Shown: positions 7,360 through 15,091 of the stretch, in pieces
Layout: each line of letters opens with the position of its first letter
Position numbering within the stretch: the first letter of the stretch is position 1
Origin: an uncultured Opitutales bacterium
GTDB taxonomy: Bacteria; Verrucomicrobiota; Verrucomicrobiia; Opitutales; Intestinicryptomonadaceae
DNA: 19,323 bases
Assembly: GCA_900548275.1 (NCBI GenBank)
Contig: URJY01000036.1
Coordinates: 1 to 19,323, forward strand
Direction: 5' to 3'
The notes under the pieces: generated by a model
Database searches by the model: none
The model's input: the letters and a program-made list of their open reading frames with translations, nothing else
Told to the model about the DNA's origin: nothing
Program-made: the position numbers and the translations under genes

Positions 7360-8101
7360 TTCCGCCCCTCCCGAAAGCGCGCGGCAGAAATACCACAATC
7401 ATACCGAAAAACGCCATCCCCACGGCGAGCCACGGCAGCAGCCGCGCGGGATTTTTCACGGCCCCCAACACGCTCGAGCCGTCGCGCCCGTACGACATCT
7501 GGTAGAACGTCCAACCCGCAAAAGACGCGGGATTGTTCATCGAAACCGTGCTCTCCGTTTCCGCGCCCGACTTCACGAAGACGATTTCGCTCGAGTAGCC
7601 TTTTGCTATCGAGCTGCCAGCCCACTTTTCCTCGGTGAATTTTTTCAGGCGCACCGAAAACGGCAGTCTGAGAACCGTATGCTTTGCGTCCGACAAAACA
7701 ACCGTGTCGGATTCCGCATTCGGCAAAAGCGTCATATTGCCGTCGACCCGCAGGAAATACTGCAGCGCACCCGAGACAATCAGAAGCGCGACCGCCATAT
7801 GCGCAATCGACGTTCCCAAGCCCGCAACGCCGAAGCGCGAGTAGCGCAGCCCGCTGAAGACTATATTCAGAAGCGCGAGCGCGCCGACCGTCGCACCGCC
7901 CGCGAGCGGGAACTTTACCGCCCCGAAACCCGCGAGCGGGAAAAAGCTTTCGAAGTACAGCTTCTGAACCGCCGCGATTCCGATTTCGCGCTGCGCGAGC
8001 GTCGCTACGAACACGAGCAGCACCGCATAAACAAGCAGCGCAAGCGTGAGCCTGCGCGACGAAAGAAACAAATATGTTCCGTTTAGAAGCCTTGTCTTCA
8101 T
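7346..8101 (-). CDS. ccsB: Cytochrome c biogenesis protein CcsB (ResB-like)
   Basis: This is the partner of CcsA in system II cytochrome c maturation, delivering and holding haem and reduced apocytochrome on the periplasmic side. It is 251 aa, shorter than classical ResB and like the N-terminal part of fused CcsBA/NrfI proteins. There are three membrane segments near residues 18-36, 68-85 and 93-113 and a fourth near 222-243. TLAQREIGIAAVQKLYFES (residues 34-52) is the usual motif of this type. His101 in SIAHMAVALL is placed like the internal haem-ligand histidine of CcsBA. SMNNPASFAGWTFYQMSYG is the ResB-domain signature before the last segment. The gene starts 3 bases after the ychF stop and ends inside ccsA. 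No c-type cytochrome (CxxCH protein) is present in the window. Confidence 0.88.
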   Translation of the reverse strand: MKTRLLNGTYLFLSSRRLTLALLVYAVLLVFVATLAQREIGIAAVQKLYFESFFPLAGFGAVKFPLAGGATVGALALLNIVFSGLRYSRFGVAGLGTSIAHMAVALLIVSGALQYFLRVDGNMTLLPNAESDTVVLSDAKHTVLRLPFSVRLKKFTEEKWAGSSIAKGYSSEIVFVKSGAETESTVSMNNPASFAGWTFYQMSYGRDGSSVLGAVKNPARLLPWLAVGMAFFGMIVVFLPRAFGRGGNERR

Positions 8102-8104
8102 CGG

Positions 8105-9208
8105 CTATACGTTGAAGCGGAAAAGCGCAACGTCGCCGTCTTTGAAAACGTAGTCGCGTCCCTCGAGGCGGTACTTGCCCGCTTCGCGCGCGTGCGCAAC
8201 GCTGCCCGCCGCAATCAAGTCATCGTAAGAAACCACTTCGGCTTTAATGAAGCCCTTTTCAAAGTCGGTATGTATCACGCCGGCGCATTGCGGCGCGGTC
8301 ATGCCGCGCACGAAAGTCCACGCCCTGACCTCCTTTTCGCCCGCGGTGAAGTAGCTTGCCAAACCGAGAAGGTCGTAGGTGTCGCGGATGAGTTCGGAAA
8401 CGCCGCTGCCCGACACGCCGAGCTCCTTCAGATACTCCGCCGATTCCTCGGGCGAGAGCGACGAAAGCTCCTCTTCGAGACGCGCGCAGATTACGCAGAC
8501 GCCCGCGTTGTGCTCGTTCTTTGCGAACTGCATTACCTTTTTCACGTAGTCGTTGGGCTCGCCGCCGATGTCCGATTCGCCCACGTTGCACGCGTAGATT
8601 ACGGGCTTGGACGTGAGCAGGAAATACGACTTTATCCGCGCGATGTCCTCTTCGTTCGTGTCCGGGAGCGTGAACGCGGGCTTGCCCTGATTGAGATGGG
8701 CGACGAGCTTTGTGAGCATTTCGACGTTCTTAATCGCCTCCTTGTCCATCCCCTTCGCCTTGCGGGCGTTGTTCTCGAGCTGTTTTTCGCAGCTCTGAAG
8801 GTCGCTCAGAACAAGCTCGGTGGAAATTACCTCTATGTCGCGGATGGGGTCGACACTGCCCATACTGTGCAGGATGTCGTCGTCGTCGAAACAGCGCACG
8901 ACCTGTACGATTGCGTCGACTTCGCGGATGTTTGCAAGGAACTTGTTGCCCAAGCCCTCCCCCTTGCTCGCGCCCGCCACGAGACCTGCGATGTCGACAA
9001 ATTCGACGGCAGCGGGAATTATCACGTCCGTCTTCGAGATTACCGCAAGCGGCTTGAGACGTTCGTCGGGAACTTCGACAACCCCGACGTTCGGTTCAAT
9101 CGTGCAGAACGGATAGTTCGCCGCCTCCGCCTTGCGCGAACGCGTAAGGGCGTTGAAAAGTGTGCTCTTGCCGACGTTCGGCAAGCCTACGATTCCTGCT
9201 TTAAGCAT
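8105..9208 (-). CDS. ychF: Redox-regulated ATPase YchF (Obg-family, OLA1 type)
   Basis: YchF is a conserved P-loop NTPase of the Obg family that prefers ATP, binds ribosomes and is linked to stress responses. The product is 367 aa, the usual length. GLPNVGKST lies at residues 8-16 (P-loop), DIAG at 72-75 (G3), and NVGE at 208-211 replaces the NKxD of true GTPases, which explains the ATP preference of this family. A helical insert lies at about 130-200, and a TGS domain fills the C-terminus from about residue 283 (TFVRGMTAPQCAGVIH). The start is well set by the strong AGGAG at 9221-9217, 8 bases before the ATG. It sits between purM and ccsB in the same run of genes, and no functional link with them is evident. 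Confidence 0.97.
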   Translation of the reverse strand: MLKAGIVGLPNVGKSTLFNALTRSRKAEAANYPFCTIEPNVGVVEVPDERLKPLAVISKTDVIIPAAVEFVDIAGLVAGASKGEGLGNKFLANIREVDAIVQVVRCFDDDDILHSMGSVDPIRDIEVISTELVLSDLQSCEKQLENNARKAKGMDKEAIKNVEMLTKLVAHLNQGKPAFTLPDTNEEDIARIKSYFLLTSKPVIYACNVGESDIGGEPNDYVKKVMQFAKNEHNAGVCVICARLEEELSSLSPEESAEYLKELGVSGSGVSELIRDTYDLLGLASYFTAGEKEVRAWTFVRGMTAPQCAGVIHTDFEKGFIKAEVVSYDDLIAAGSVAHAREAGKYRLEGRDYVFKDGDVALFRFNV

Positions 9209-9216
9209 TTGAAAAA

Positions 9217-9221
9217 CTCCT
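9217..9221 (-). promoter_or_regulatory. Shine-Dalgarno of ychF overlapping the purM stop
   Basis: The minus strand reads GATTAGGAG before ychF. The TAG is the purM stop codon (9222-9220) and AGGAG (9221-9217) is the ribosome-binding site, 8 bases from the ychF ATG. This is one of the few strong Shine-Dalgarno sites in the window, and its position suggests coupled translation of purM and ychF. Confidence 0.8.
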
Positions 9222-10422
9222 AATCTCTGGGCCCGTATTCGATTGTCTTCGAGCCGTATTTAATTGAAACGTGGTTCCTGCCGTCTTTGCGCGTCGACTT
9301 TTCCGTGTAGCCCACGACCTTTGCGTCGATGCCGAACGACTTCGAAATCTCCACGACTTTCGCGGCATCCGACTTTTTGCAGTACACTTCCATTCGGTGC
9401 CCCATATTGTAGACTTCGAACATTTCCCTGTCAGTCGTGCCGCTCGCCTTCTGGATTGCCTTGAAAATCGGGGGGACGGGCAGAAGGTCGTTTTTTACGA
9501 AGTGCACGCCCTTGCCGAAGCGCAGGCATTTCGTCTGTCCGCCGCCCGAGCAGTGTACGAGCCCCTTTATCAGCTTCGGATACTTTTTCATTATTTTCAT
9601 CACCACGGGCGCGTACGTGCGCGTGGGCGAAAGCAACGCCTGACCAACCGTCATCGTCGAACCTTCGAGGGGGTCGTCGAGTCTGTAGGGGCCGCAATAG
9701 ACAAGGTTCTTGTCGGTGTTCGAATCGTAGGTTTCGGGATACGTTTCGCGGTAGTAGGGGCAGAGCATATCGTGGCGCGCGCTCGTAAGGCCGTTCGAGC
9801 CTATGCCGCTGTTTTCGAAATCCTCGTACGTTGCGCGACCCGCCGACGAAAGCCCGACAATGGCCAAATTCGGCTTGATGTCCGCGCCGCTGATTACGTT
9901 TTCGCGCTTCATCACGGCAACCGCGCAGCTGTCAACGACGACCGCGCCCGTGAGGTCGCCCACGTCGGCGGTTTCGCCGCCGCCCGAGTATATTTTAACG
10001 CCGAGCTTGCGCAGTTTCGCGAGAAAATCCTCCGAGCCGTTGATGAGTTCCGCCAGAGCCGCGCCCGTAAAATTCTTGGCGTTGCGGTTTACGGTGTTGG
10101 AGAGCAGAATTCTTTCGACCGCGCCGATACAGAGCAGGTCGTCGATATTCATCACAATGGAATCCTGCGAGATTCCCCTGAACACGGAGGCATCGCCGGT
10201 TTCCTTGAAGTGCAGGTAGGCGATAATCGATTTCGTTCCGCTGCCGTCGGAGTGTATGACGTTGCACTTTGCTTTCGAGCCTGTCAGATAGTCTTCGGTT
10301 ATTTTGCAGAACGCGCCCTTGAATACGCCCTGATCGAGTTTGTCCACCGCCGCGTGGACTTCTTCCTTGCCCGCCGACACACCGCGTGCAGCGTAGCGAC
10401 CGTTGTTCTTTTTTGATGCCAT
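9220..10422 (-). CDS. purM: Phosphoribosylformylglycinamidine cyclo-ligase (AIR synthetase)
   Basis: PurM closes the imidazole ring of purines: it converts FGAM to AIR with ATP, in the cytosol. The product is 400 aa, longer than the usual ~345 aa enzyme and matching in style the Bacteroidota-type PurM. Visible features are RYAARGVSAGKEEVH near residues 9-23, HSDGSGTKSIIAYLHFKETG (57-76) for ATP binding, SIVMNIDDLLCIGA, SGGGETADVGDL, GSNGLTSARHD in the central part, LSPTRTYAPVV, a GLVHCSGGGQTK stretch, and EVYNMGHRMEVY near the C-terminus. The N- and C-terminal AIR-synthase domains are both complete. It starts 24 bases behind thrH and its stop overlaps the ychF ribosome-binding site. No other pur gene is nearby. 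Confidence 0.93.
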   Translation of the reverse strand: MASKKNNGRYAARGVSAGKEEVHAAVDKLDQGVFKGAFCKITEDYLTGSKAKCNVIHSDGSGTKSIIAYLHFKETGDASVFRGISQDSIVMNIDDLLCIGAVERILLSNTVNRNAKNFTGAALAELINGSEDFLAKLRKLGVKIYSGGGETADVGDLTGAVVVDSCAVAVMKRENVISGADIKPNLAIVGLSSAGRATYEDFENSGIGSNGLTSARHDMLCPYYRETYPETYDSNTDKNLVYCGPYRLDDPLEGSTMTVGQALLSPTRTYAPVVMKIMKKYPKLIKGLVHCSGGGQTKCLRFGKGVHFVKNDLLPVPPIFKAIQKASGTTDREMFEVYNMGHRMEVYCKKSDAAKVVEISKSFGIDAKVVGYTEKSTRKDGRNHVSIKYGSKTIEYGPRD

Positions 10423-10446
10423 ATTTTAACCTGTAAATTTTGCGTT

Positions 10447-11052
10447 TTATTCGTCCAAAAATTTCGAGAAAGCCGCCTTGAGTTCGGCGTAGTTGGTCGC
10501 CACGGGGAGGTCGGAATTTTCCGCGGCGAAGCGTTCCGTGGGTCGGTAGAGAACGGCTCTGTCCGCCGCGCGGAGCATTGAAAGGTCGTTGTACGAATCG
10601 CCTGTGGAGACCACTTTGAAGTTGAGCGATTTGAACGCCTCCACCGCCTTGCGCTTCTGGTCGCCCATTCTGAGCTTGTAGTCGGCGACTTTCCCGTCGG
10701 GGGCGATGACCAGTTCGTGGCAGAACAGAGAGGGATAGTCGAGCTTCGCCATGAGCGGAGCTGCGAACTGCTCGAATGTGTCCGACAAAATCACGACGCG
10801 CGTGCGCGAACGCAGCCACTGCATAAACTCGCGCGCGCCATCGAGCGGCTCGAGCGTCGATATAATCTTCGAGATGTCGTCGAGCCTGATTCCGCGCCTG
10901 TCGAGAATGTCGAGCCTGTATTTCATCAGCTTGTCGTAGTCGGGCTCGTCGCGCGTGGTTATGCGCAGTTCGGGAATGCCCGATGCTTCGGCGAATGCAA
11001 TCCAGATTTCGGGAATCAAAACGCCTTCGAGGTCGAGGGTTGCGATGGTCAT
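10447..11052 (-). CDS. thrH: ThrH: phosphoserine phosphatase / homoserine phosphotransferase
   Basis: This is a HAD-superfamily enzyme which in Pseudomonas dephosphorylates phosphoserine and can pass the phosphate to homoserine, linking serine and threonine synthesis. The product is 201 aa, the usual ThrH length. Asp7 (nucleophile) and Glu9 lie in DLEGVLIPEIWIAFAE, and the Glu in place of the second Asp is typical of ThrH/SerB-like members. The TTRDEPDYD and LMKYRLDIL segments match ThrH closely. Motif II is Ser90 in VVILSDTF, motif III is Lys133 in GDQKRK, and motif IV is GDSYND at 151-156. AAGG-like sequence lies about 8 bases before the ATG. The gene starts 12 bases after the tolB-like stop. 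No thr or ser pathway neighbours are present. Confidence 0.9.
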   Translation of the reverse strand: MTIATLDLEGVLIPEIWIAFAEASGIPELRITTRDEPDYDKLMKYRLDILDRRGIRLDDISKIISTLEPLDGAREFMQWLRSRTRVVILSDTFEQFAAPLMAKLDYPSLFCHELVIAPDGKVADYKLRMGDQKRKAVEAFKSLNFKVVSTGDSYNDLSMLRAADRAVLYRPTERFAAENSDLPVATNYAELKAAFSKFLDE

Positions 11053-11064
11053 ATCCGTACCTTT

Positions 11065-12267
11065 TTAACGGGGATTGTAAACGAAGTCGGGCTCTTTTGC
11101 CGAGCCGAACGAGGCGGTGTGGAGCGGCGCCTGACGCTTCGTTTCGGTGTCGATTATGTAGAGCTGGCGCATTTTACCGCGCGCCTTTGCGCATATTATG
11201 TGGCGGCCGTCGTTGAGCCAACGCGCCGTCGAAGTGCTGTCGCCCGCGCTGACGACCTCCGAAACGCGCTTTGTGAAATCGTACACCGCCACTTGGAAGC
11301 CGCGCCCCTGCGCGATTGTGAAGACGATTTTGTTCGGGTCTTTCGGATTCCACGCAGGCTCGGAGCAGTAGTTGCTGATATTCGTGCGAACCACAGAGGG
11401 CTTGCCGCCGTTTGCGGGCATAGTGTAGATTTGCGGCGCGCCGCGCGCGTCGCTTGCGAAGAGGATTTTCGTTCCGTCGGGCGAGAAGCTTGCGGTCGAT
11501 TCCGTAAACGACGTTTTCGTGAGGCGTTTGAACCCCGTGCCGTTTGCGTTTGCCGTCCAGACTTCGGCGTTGCCCGTTGCGGTGAGAATCATCGCGACTT
11601 TTCTGCCGTCGGGCGAGAAGTCGCCGCCCGTGTTGCTGCCCTTGTACGACGCGAACGCCTTGCGCGAGTTCGTGGACAGGTCGATTTGGAAAAGGTCCAT
11701 AAAGCCCGAGCGGTAGTAGCCCGTGTACATCACCTTTCTGCCGTCGGGCGAGAAGTGCGGAAGAAGGGAATCCGACTTGTCGCGCGTGATTGCGCGGACG
11801 TTTTTAAACACGATGTCCGACGTGCAGATTTCCGAAATCTTTCCGCCGTCGCGCGAGTACGAAAACACTATCTTCCCCGCGAAGAAACCGGGCTTGCCGA
11901 GCGTACGCTGCACCGCCGCATCGCACGCCTTCATCAACGCCGCCGTGAGGTTTTCGCCCGGGCACACCTGCTCGAACGACGTTCCGCCGCGTATCGCAAC
12001 CCTGACCGCATTCGAGCCAGCCTGCGAGAACGAGAACGTGAACTGCGCCTTGGCGGGCGTCGAAATTATGTAGCTGCCGTGCAGACCGAACGCGCGCTTG
12101 GCGTCGGAAAGCAGCGTCGGGTTGTCGGAGGTTATCGCGACCCTGTAGACGGGTACGTTCAGACGGTTGCCCTGATCGACAATCTTGATGTTGATGTCCT
12201 GCTGCGCGAACGCGCCCGCACAACCGCAAAATGCAAATAAAATACCAATAAAAGCCCTTCTTATCAT
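11065..12267 (-). CDS. tolB: TolB-like periplasmic beta-propeller protein
   Basis: The product is 400 aa with a cleavable signal peptide (hydrophobic core at residues 5-19, likely cut after AFA at 21). An N-terminal domain of about 120 residues with the TolB-type start (INIKIVDQGN, then VYRVAITSDNP) is followed by PD40/WD40-like blades. The blade motif FSPDG(R/T)K occurs three times (HFSPDGRKV, DFSPDGRKV, SFSPDGTKI), with weaker blades after it. Length and order match TolB of the Tol-Pal envelope system. However, no tolQ, tolR, tolA or pal lies in the window, so the exact role rests on similarity only, and a general TolB-like propeller is the alternative. The gene is 43 bases behind the MATE gene and 12 bases ahead of thrH. 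Confidence 0.8.
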   Translation of the reverse strand: MIRRAFIGILFAFCGCAGAFAQQDINIKIVDQGNRLNVPVYRVAITSDNPTLLSDAKRAFGLHGSYIISTPAKAQFTFSFSQAGSNAVRVAIRGGTSFEQVCPGENLTAALMKACDAAVQRTLGKPGFFAGKIVFSYSRDGGKISEICTSDIVFKNVRAITRDKSDSLLPHFSPDGRKVMYTGYYRSGFMDLFQIDLSTNSRKAFASYKGSNTGGDFSPDGRKVAMILTATGNAEVWTANANGTGFKRLTKTSFTESTASFSPDGTKILFASDARGAPQIYTMPANGGKPSVVRTNISNYCSEPAWNPKDPNKIVFTIAQGRGFQVAVYDFTKRVSEVVSAGDSTSTARWLNDGRHIICAKARGKMRQLYIIDTETKRQAPLHTASFGSAKEPDFVYNPR

Positions 12268-12276
12268 ATCTTCAAA

Positions 12277-12313
12277 ATAATTTACAAATTCCGCCGCTTT
12301 TCAACTCTTTTTA
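12277..12313 (-). promoter_or_regulatory. Candidate promoter of the tolB-like gene
   Basis: On the minus strand TAAAAAGAGTTGAA (12313-12300) begins with the MATE stop codon and contains the -35-like TTGAAA (12304-12299). After 16 bases a -10-like AATTAT follows (12282-12277, 4 of 6 matches). Transcription would start only a few bases before the ATG at 12267. The same A-run plus GAGTTGAA element lies at a like distance before the DUF6786-like gene. Tentative. Confidence 0.25.
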
Positions 12314-13684
12314 CCCTACATTTATGCGTTTGACGCCGATTTGCGAATTTAAAACGCGCATTTCGCGCCAGACAATCGCCGCCGAAAACAGAAACGCCAT
12401 AAAATCGGACGCCGCAAAGCTCGCCCAAATACCGTCAAGCCCCCTAAAACGCGGAAGCAGATAAAGGCACGGAACGAGGAAAATAACCTGACGCACCACC
12501 GTTATCATTATCGACATCGCGGGCTTTTTTACCGACTGGAAGTAGCCCGAAGCCACTATGTTCGCCGCCACGAACGGGAAACAGAGCGTAAGCAGGCGCA
12601 ACGCCCTTTCGCCCGTTGCGATAAGCGGCGAATCGGACGGAAGAAATATCGAAAAAATCAGGTCGGGGAAAATCTGCGCCGCAAGAAAGCCGACCGTACA
12701 AATCGAAGTGCCGATCCAAAGCGCATTGACAAACGCCGACTTTACGCGGACGCAGTTGCCCGCCCCCCTGTTGAAGCCGATTATCGGCTGAACGCCCATC
12801 GACAGCCCCACGACGGGCAGAAATATGAACGTCGTTACCGTCATCGCAATTCCGATTACGGCTATCGCCGATTCCGAACCGTACACGCGCGCCTGCCGCA
12901 CGAACATCATCGTAGCCGCGCTCGACAAGCCCTGTATTATCAGGCTCGGCGAACCCGCGTAGAGCATCGACAACGCCAGATTCCAATGCGCGCGCAGGTT
13001 TTTCAGACGCAGTTTTACATAGCTCTTTCCGCCGAGGTAGAAATACAAAACCCAGAGCGAACCGCACGCCTGCGCGGCAATCGTCGCAAACGCCGCCCCG
13101 CGTATTCCCCAGCCGAAACGGCACATAAAAAGCCAGTCCAAAAATACGTTCGCACAGCCGCCTATGATGATTGTAGACATCGAATAGGCGGGTCGCCCCT
13201 CGGCGCGGATGAGATTGTTTACGCCGAACGAAATTTTCTCGAATATCAATCCGCCTATGATTATCGAGTAATACGAAGCGGCGAGCGGCAGAATGCGCTC
13301 GGTCGCGCCGAAGAACGTCAGCAGTTCGTCCATGAACAGAAGCGCGAGGGTCGCCGCGCCCGCGTAAAACGCAAAGAACAAAAACACCGCCTGCCCGAGG
13401 ACTTTCTCCGCGCCCGCCATGTCGCGCTCGCCGAGCTTTATCGAAAGGAGCGTTGCGCTGCCCTGCCCCACCGTCATCGCGATTGCAAGCAGAAACAGCG
13501 CGGGCGGAAAACAAACGGTAATCGCCGCAAGAGCGTCCTCGCCGCAGACGCGACCGACGAAGATTCGGTCGACCACATTGTACGTGGCACTGACGACCGT
13601 GGCGATGATTGCGGGCGCGGAAAATTTGAGGATGAGCCGCCCCATCCCCATATTCGCAAGTGCCTTTACCGATTCGTCGTTCAT
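12311..13684 (-). CDS. MATE-family multidrug/sodium efflux transporter
   Basis: The product is a 457 aa integral membrane protein with about twelve hydrophobic segments and no signal peptide, typical for MATE exporters, which expel cationic drugs or metabolites using a Na+ or H+ gradient. The N-terminus GRLILKFSAPAIIATVVSAT followed by VVDRIFVGRVCGEDALAAI is the standard first-helix pattern, and the second half repeats it in part (GVQPIIGFNRGAG, a common MATE motif, about residues 300-312). The style resembles the MepA/DinF-like branch. The substrate cannot be predicted. It heads the packed run of genes down to tRNA-Pro, with 43 bases to the tolB-like gene and 171 bases after tyrS. No adjacent regulator gene is seen. 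Confidence 0.92.
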   Translation of the reverse strand: MNDESVKALANMGMGRLILKFSAPAIIATVVSATYNVVDRIFVGRVCGEDALAAITVCFPPALFLLAIAMTVGQGSATLLSIKLGERDMAGAEKVLGQAVFLFFAFYAGAATLALLFMDELLTFFGATERILPLAASYYSIIIGGLIFEKISFGVNNLIRAEGRPAYSMSTIIIGGCANVFLDWLFMCRFGWGIRGAAFATIAAQACGSLWVLYFYLGGKSYVKLRLKNLRAHWNLALSMLYAGSPSLIIQGLSSAATMMFVRQARVYGSESAIAVIGIAMTVTTFIFLPVVGLSMGVQPIIGFNRGAGNCVRVKSAFVNALWIGTSICTVGFLAAQIFPDLIFSIFLPSDSPLIATGERALRLLTLCFPFVAANIVASGYFQSVKKPAMSIMITVVRQVIFLVPCLYLLPRFRGLDGIWASFAASDFMAFLFSAAIVWREMRVLNSQIGVKRINVG

Positions 13685-13753
13685 ACGAAATGCAATTCAC
13701 AACAAAAATCGCTTCTTTTCTTTTGTGTTTTCCGATTTTACAAAATTCCCCTC

Positions 13754-13781
13754 CGCCGTCCGATTTACAAAATCGGCGGCG
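13754..13781 (-). other. Stem-loop between tyrS and the MATE gene
   Basis: A 12-bp stem with one bulged T lies in the 171-base gap. CGCCG, a bulge, then CCGATTT at 13754-13766 pairs with AAATCGGCGGCG at 13770-13781 around the loop ACA. In the tyrS direction it is followed by GA-rich sequence and only a short T stretch, so it is a poor intrinsic terminator. It may still attenuate or protect the tyrS message end. The rest of the gap shows nothing I can name. Confidence 0.5.
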
Positions 13782-13855
13782 ATTAAGCAACGTCCGGAAA
13801 AGCGCACATCGGCAAAAACTCCGACGCACACCCGCCTTTGCCCGTTTCTCCGAAA

Positions 13856-15034
13856 TTACGGAATCACCCTGAAGAATATGCGCTTTCCCGCCTGCAATAC
13901 TATCGGCTTAGTCGGACGCTGTATCGCAAGGAACGCATCCGAAATACGTTCGGAATCGAGCTTCACCGCGCCCTGCTCTATCAGACGGCGGATTTCCTTC
14001 TTGCTCGGGAAAAGCTTCGTCTCCGCCATAATGTTGACGAGCGCGTCTTCGTCGCCCTTAGCAAGCGCATCCCAACCGAACTCGGGCATATCGTCGGGCA
14101 GCTCGTTTTTCGAGAATACCTTTTCGAAATTCGCAAGCTCCGCCCTGCCCGCCTCGACGCCGTAGAAGCGCGACACCATAAGGCACGCAAGCTCCTTTTT
14201 GCATTTCATCGGGTGCTCCTGCTTTATGCGCAGAATCTGGTCGGGCGTGTAGAGAAGCAGATACTGGTAGTACTTCCACATCGTGTCGTCGCCCACCGAC
14301 ATAATCTTGCCGAACATATCGCGCGGAGTGTCGTTGAAGGCGATGTAGTTACCGTAGCTTTTCGACATCTTCTTTTCGCCGTCGAGACCGACCAGAAGCG
14401 GCATCGTGAGAACCGCCTGCCCCGACTGCCCCGCGTCGCGCTGCAAATCGCGACCGACAAGATTGTTGAAAAGCTGGTCGGTGCCGCCCAGTTCCACGTC
14501 GGACTCGACCATAATCGAATCGTAGCCCTGAACGAGCGGATAGAGGAATTCGACAATCGAAATCGGGGTCTTCGTGGCGTAGCGTTTTGCGAAATCGTCG
14601 CGCTCGAGCATTCTGGCAACCGTCATTTTTCTGGAGAGATTGAGCAGGTCGCCGAACGACATTTTGCCGAACCACTCGCTGTTGTAGTGGACTTCGGTGC
14701 GCTCTTTGTCGAGCACTTTGAAAGCCTGCTCCAAGTACGATTCGGCGTTTGCCATAACCTCCTCGCGGGTCAAAACGGGGCGGAGGGCACTGCGACCGCT
14801 CGGGTCGCCGATGCAGGCGGTGTAGTCGCCGATTATGAGAACGGCTTGGTGCCCCAAATCCTGAAACTGCCTAAGCTTGTTGAAGACGACCATATGCCCG
14901 AAAGTCAGGTCGGGACGCGTGGGGTCTACCCCGAGCTTCACGCGAAGACGCTTGCCCGCCGCAAGCTTCTGCTTCAAATCGTCCGCGCCGATGAAAACCT
15001 CGGCATTCTGCGCAAAAATGTCAATCTGATCCAT
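13856..15034 (-). CDS. tyrS: Tyrosyl-tRNA synthetase
   Basis: The product charges tRNA-Tyr. It is 392 aa and of the TyrZ-like bacterial subgroup. The Rossmann core starts with VDPTRPDLTFGHMVVFNKLR, where the class I HIGH motif appears as TFGH (residues 44-47). GDYTACIGDPSGRS lies at 69-82, the tyrosine-binding YPLVQGYD at 165-172, and GGTDQ at 183-187. KMSKS is intact at 222-226. An S4-type RNA-binding domain is at the C-terminus (from about residue 330, with KEIRRLIEQGAVKL). The start gives the normal N-terminus. There is no Shine-Dalgarno, only an AT-rich leader. A promoter candidate lies in the 57-base gap to the upstream VTT gene. Confidence 0.96.
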   Translation of the reverse strand: MDQIDIFAQNAEVFIGADDLKQKLAAGKRLRVKLGVDPTRPDLTFGHMVVFNKLRQFQDLGHQAVLIIGDYTACIGDPSGRSALRPVLTREEVMANAESYLEQAFKVLDKERTEVHYNSEWFGKMSFGDLLNLSRKMTVARMLERDDFAKRYATKTPISIVEFLYPLVQGYDSIMVESDVELGGTDQLFNNLVGRDLQRDAGQSGQAVLTMPLLVGLDGEKKMSKSYGNYIAFNDTPRDMFGKIMSVGDDTMWKYYQYLLLYTPDQILRIKQEHPMKCKKELACLMVSRFYGVEAGRAELANFEKVFSKNELPDDMPEFGWDALAKGDEDALVNIMAETKLFPSKKEIRRLIEQGAVKLDSERISDAFLAIQRPTKPIVLQAGKRIFFRVIP

Positions 15035-15057
15035 AGTTTATAAAATATTTCGGGACG

Positions 15058-15086
15058 ATTATCCACGCCCCCGCCGCAAACGCAAA
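15058..15086 (-). promoter_or_regulatory. Candidate tyrS promoter
   Basis: On the minus strand GATAAT (15063-15058, 5 of 6 matches to the -10) lies 17 bases behind TTTGCG (15086-15081, a weak 3 of 6 -35). A start near 15051 would leave a leader of about 16 bases, AT-rich and without a Shine-Dalgarno. The good -10 in an otherwise GC-rich gap is the main argument. Confidence 0.35.
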
Positions 15087-15091
15087 CCTTT

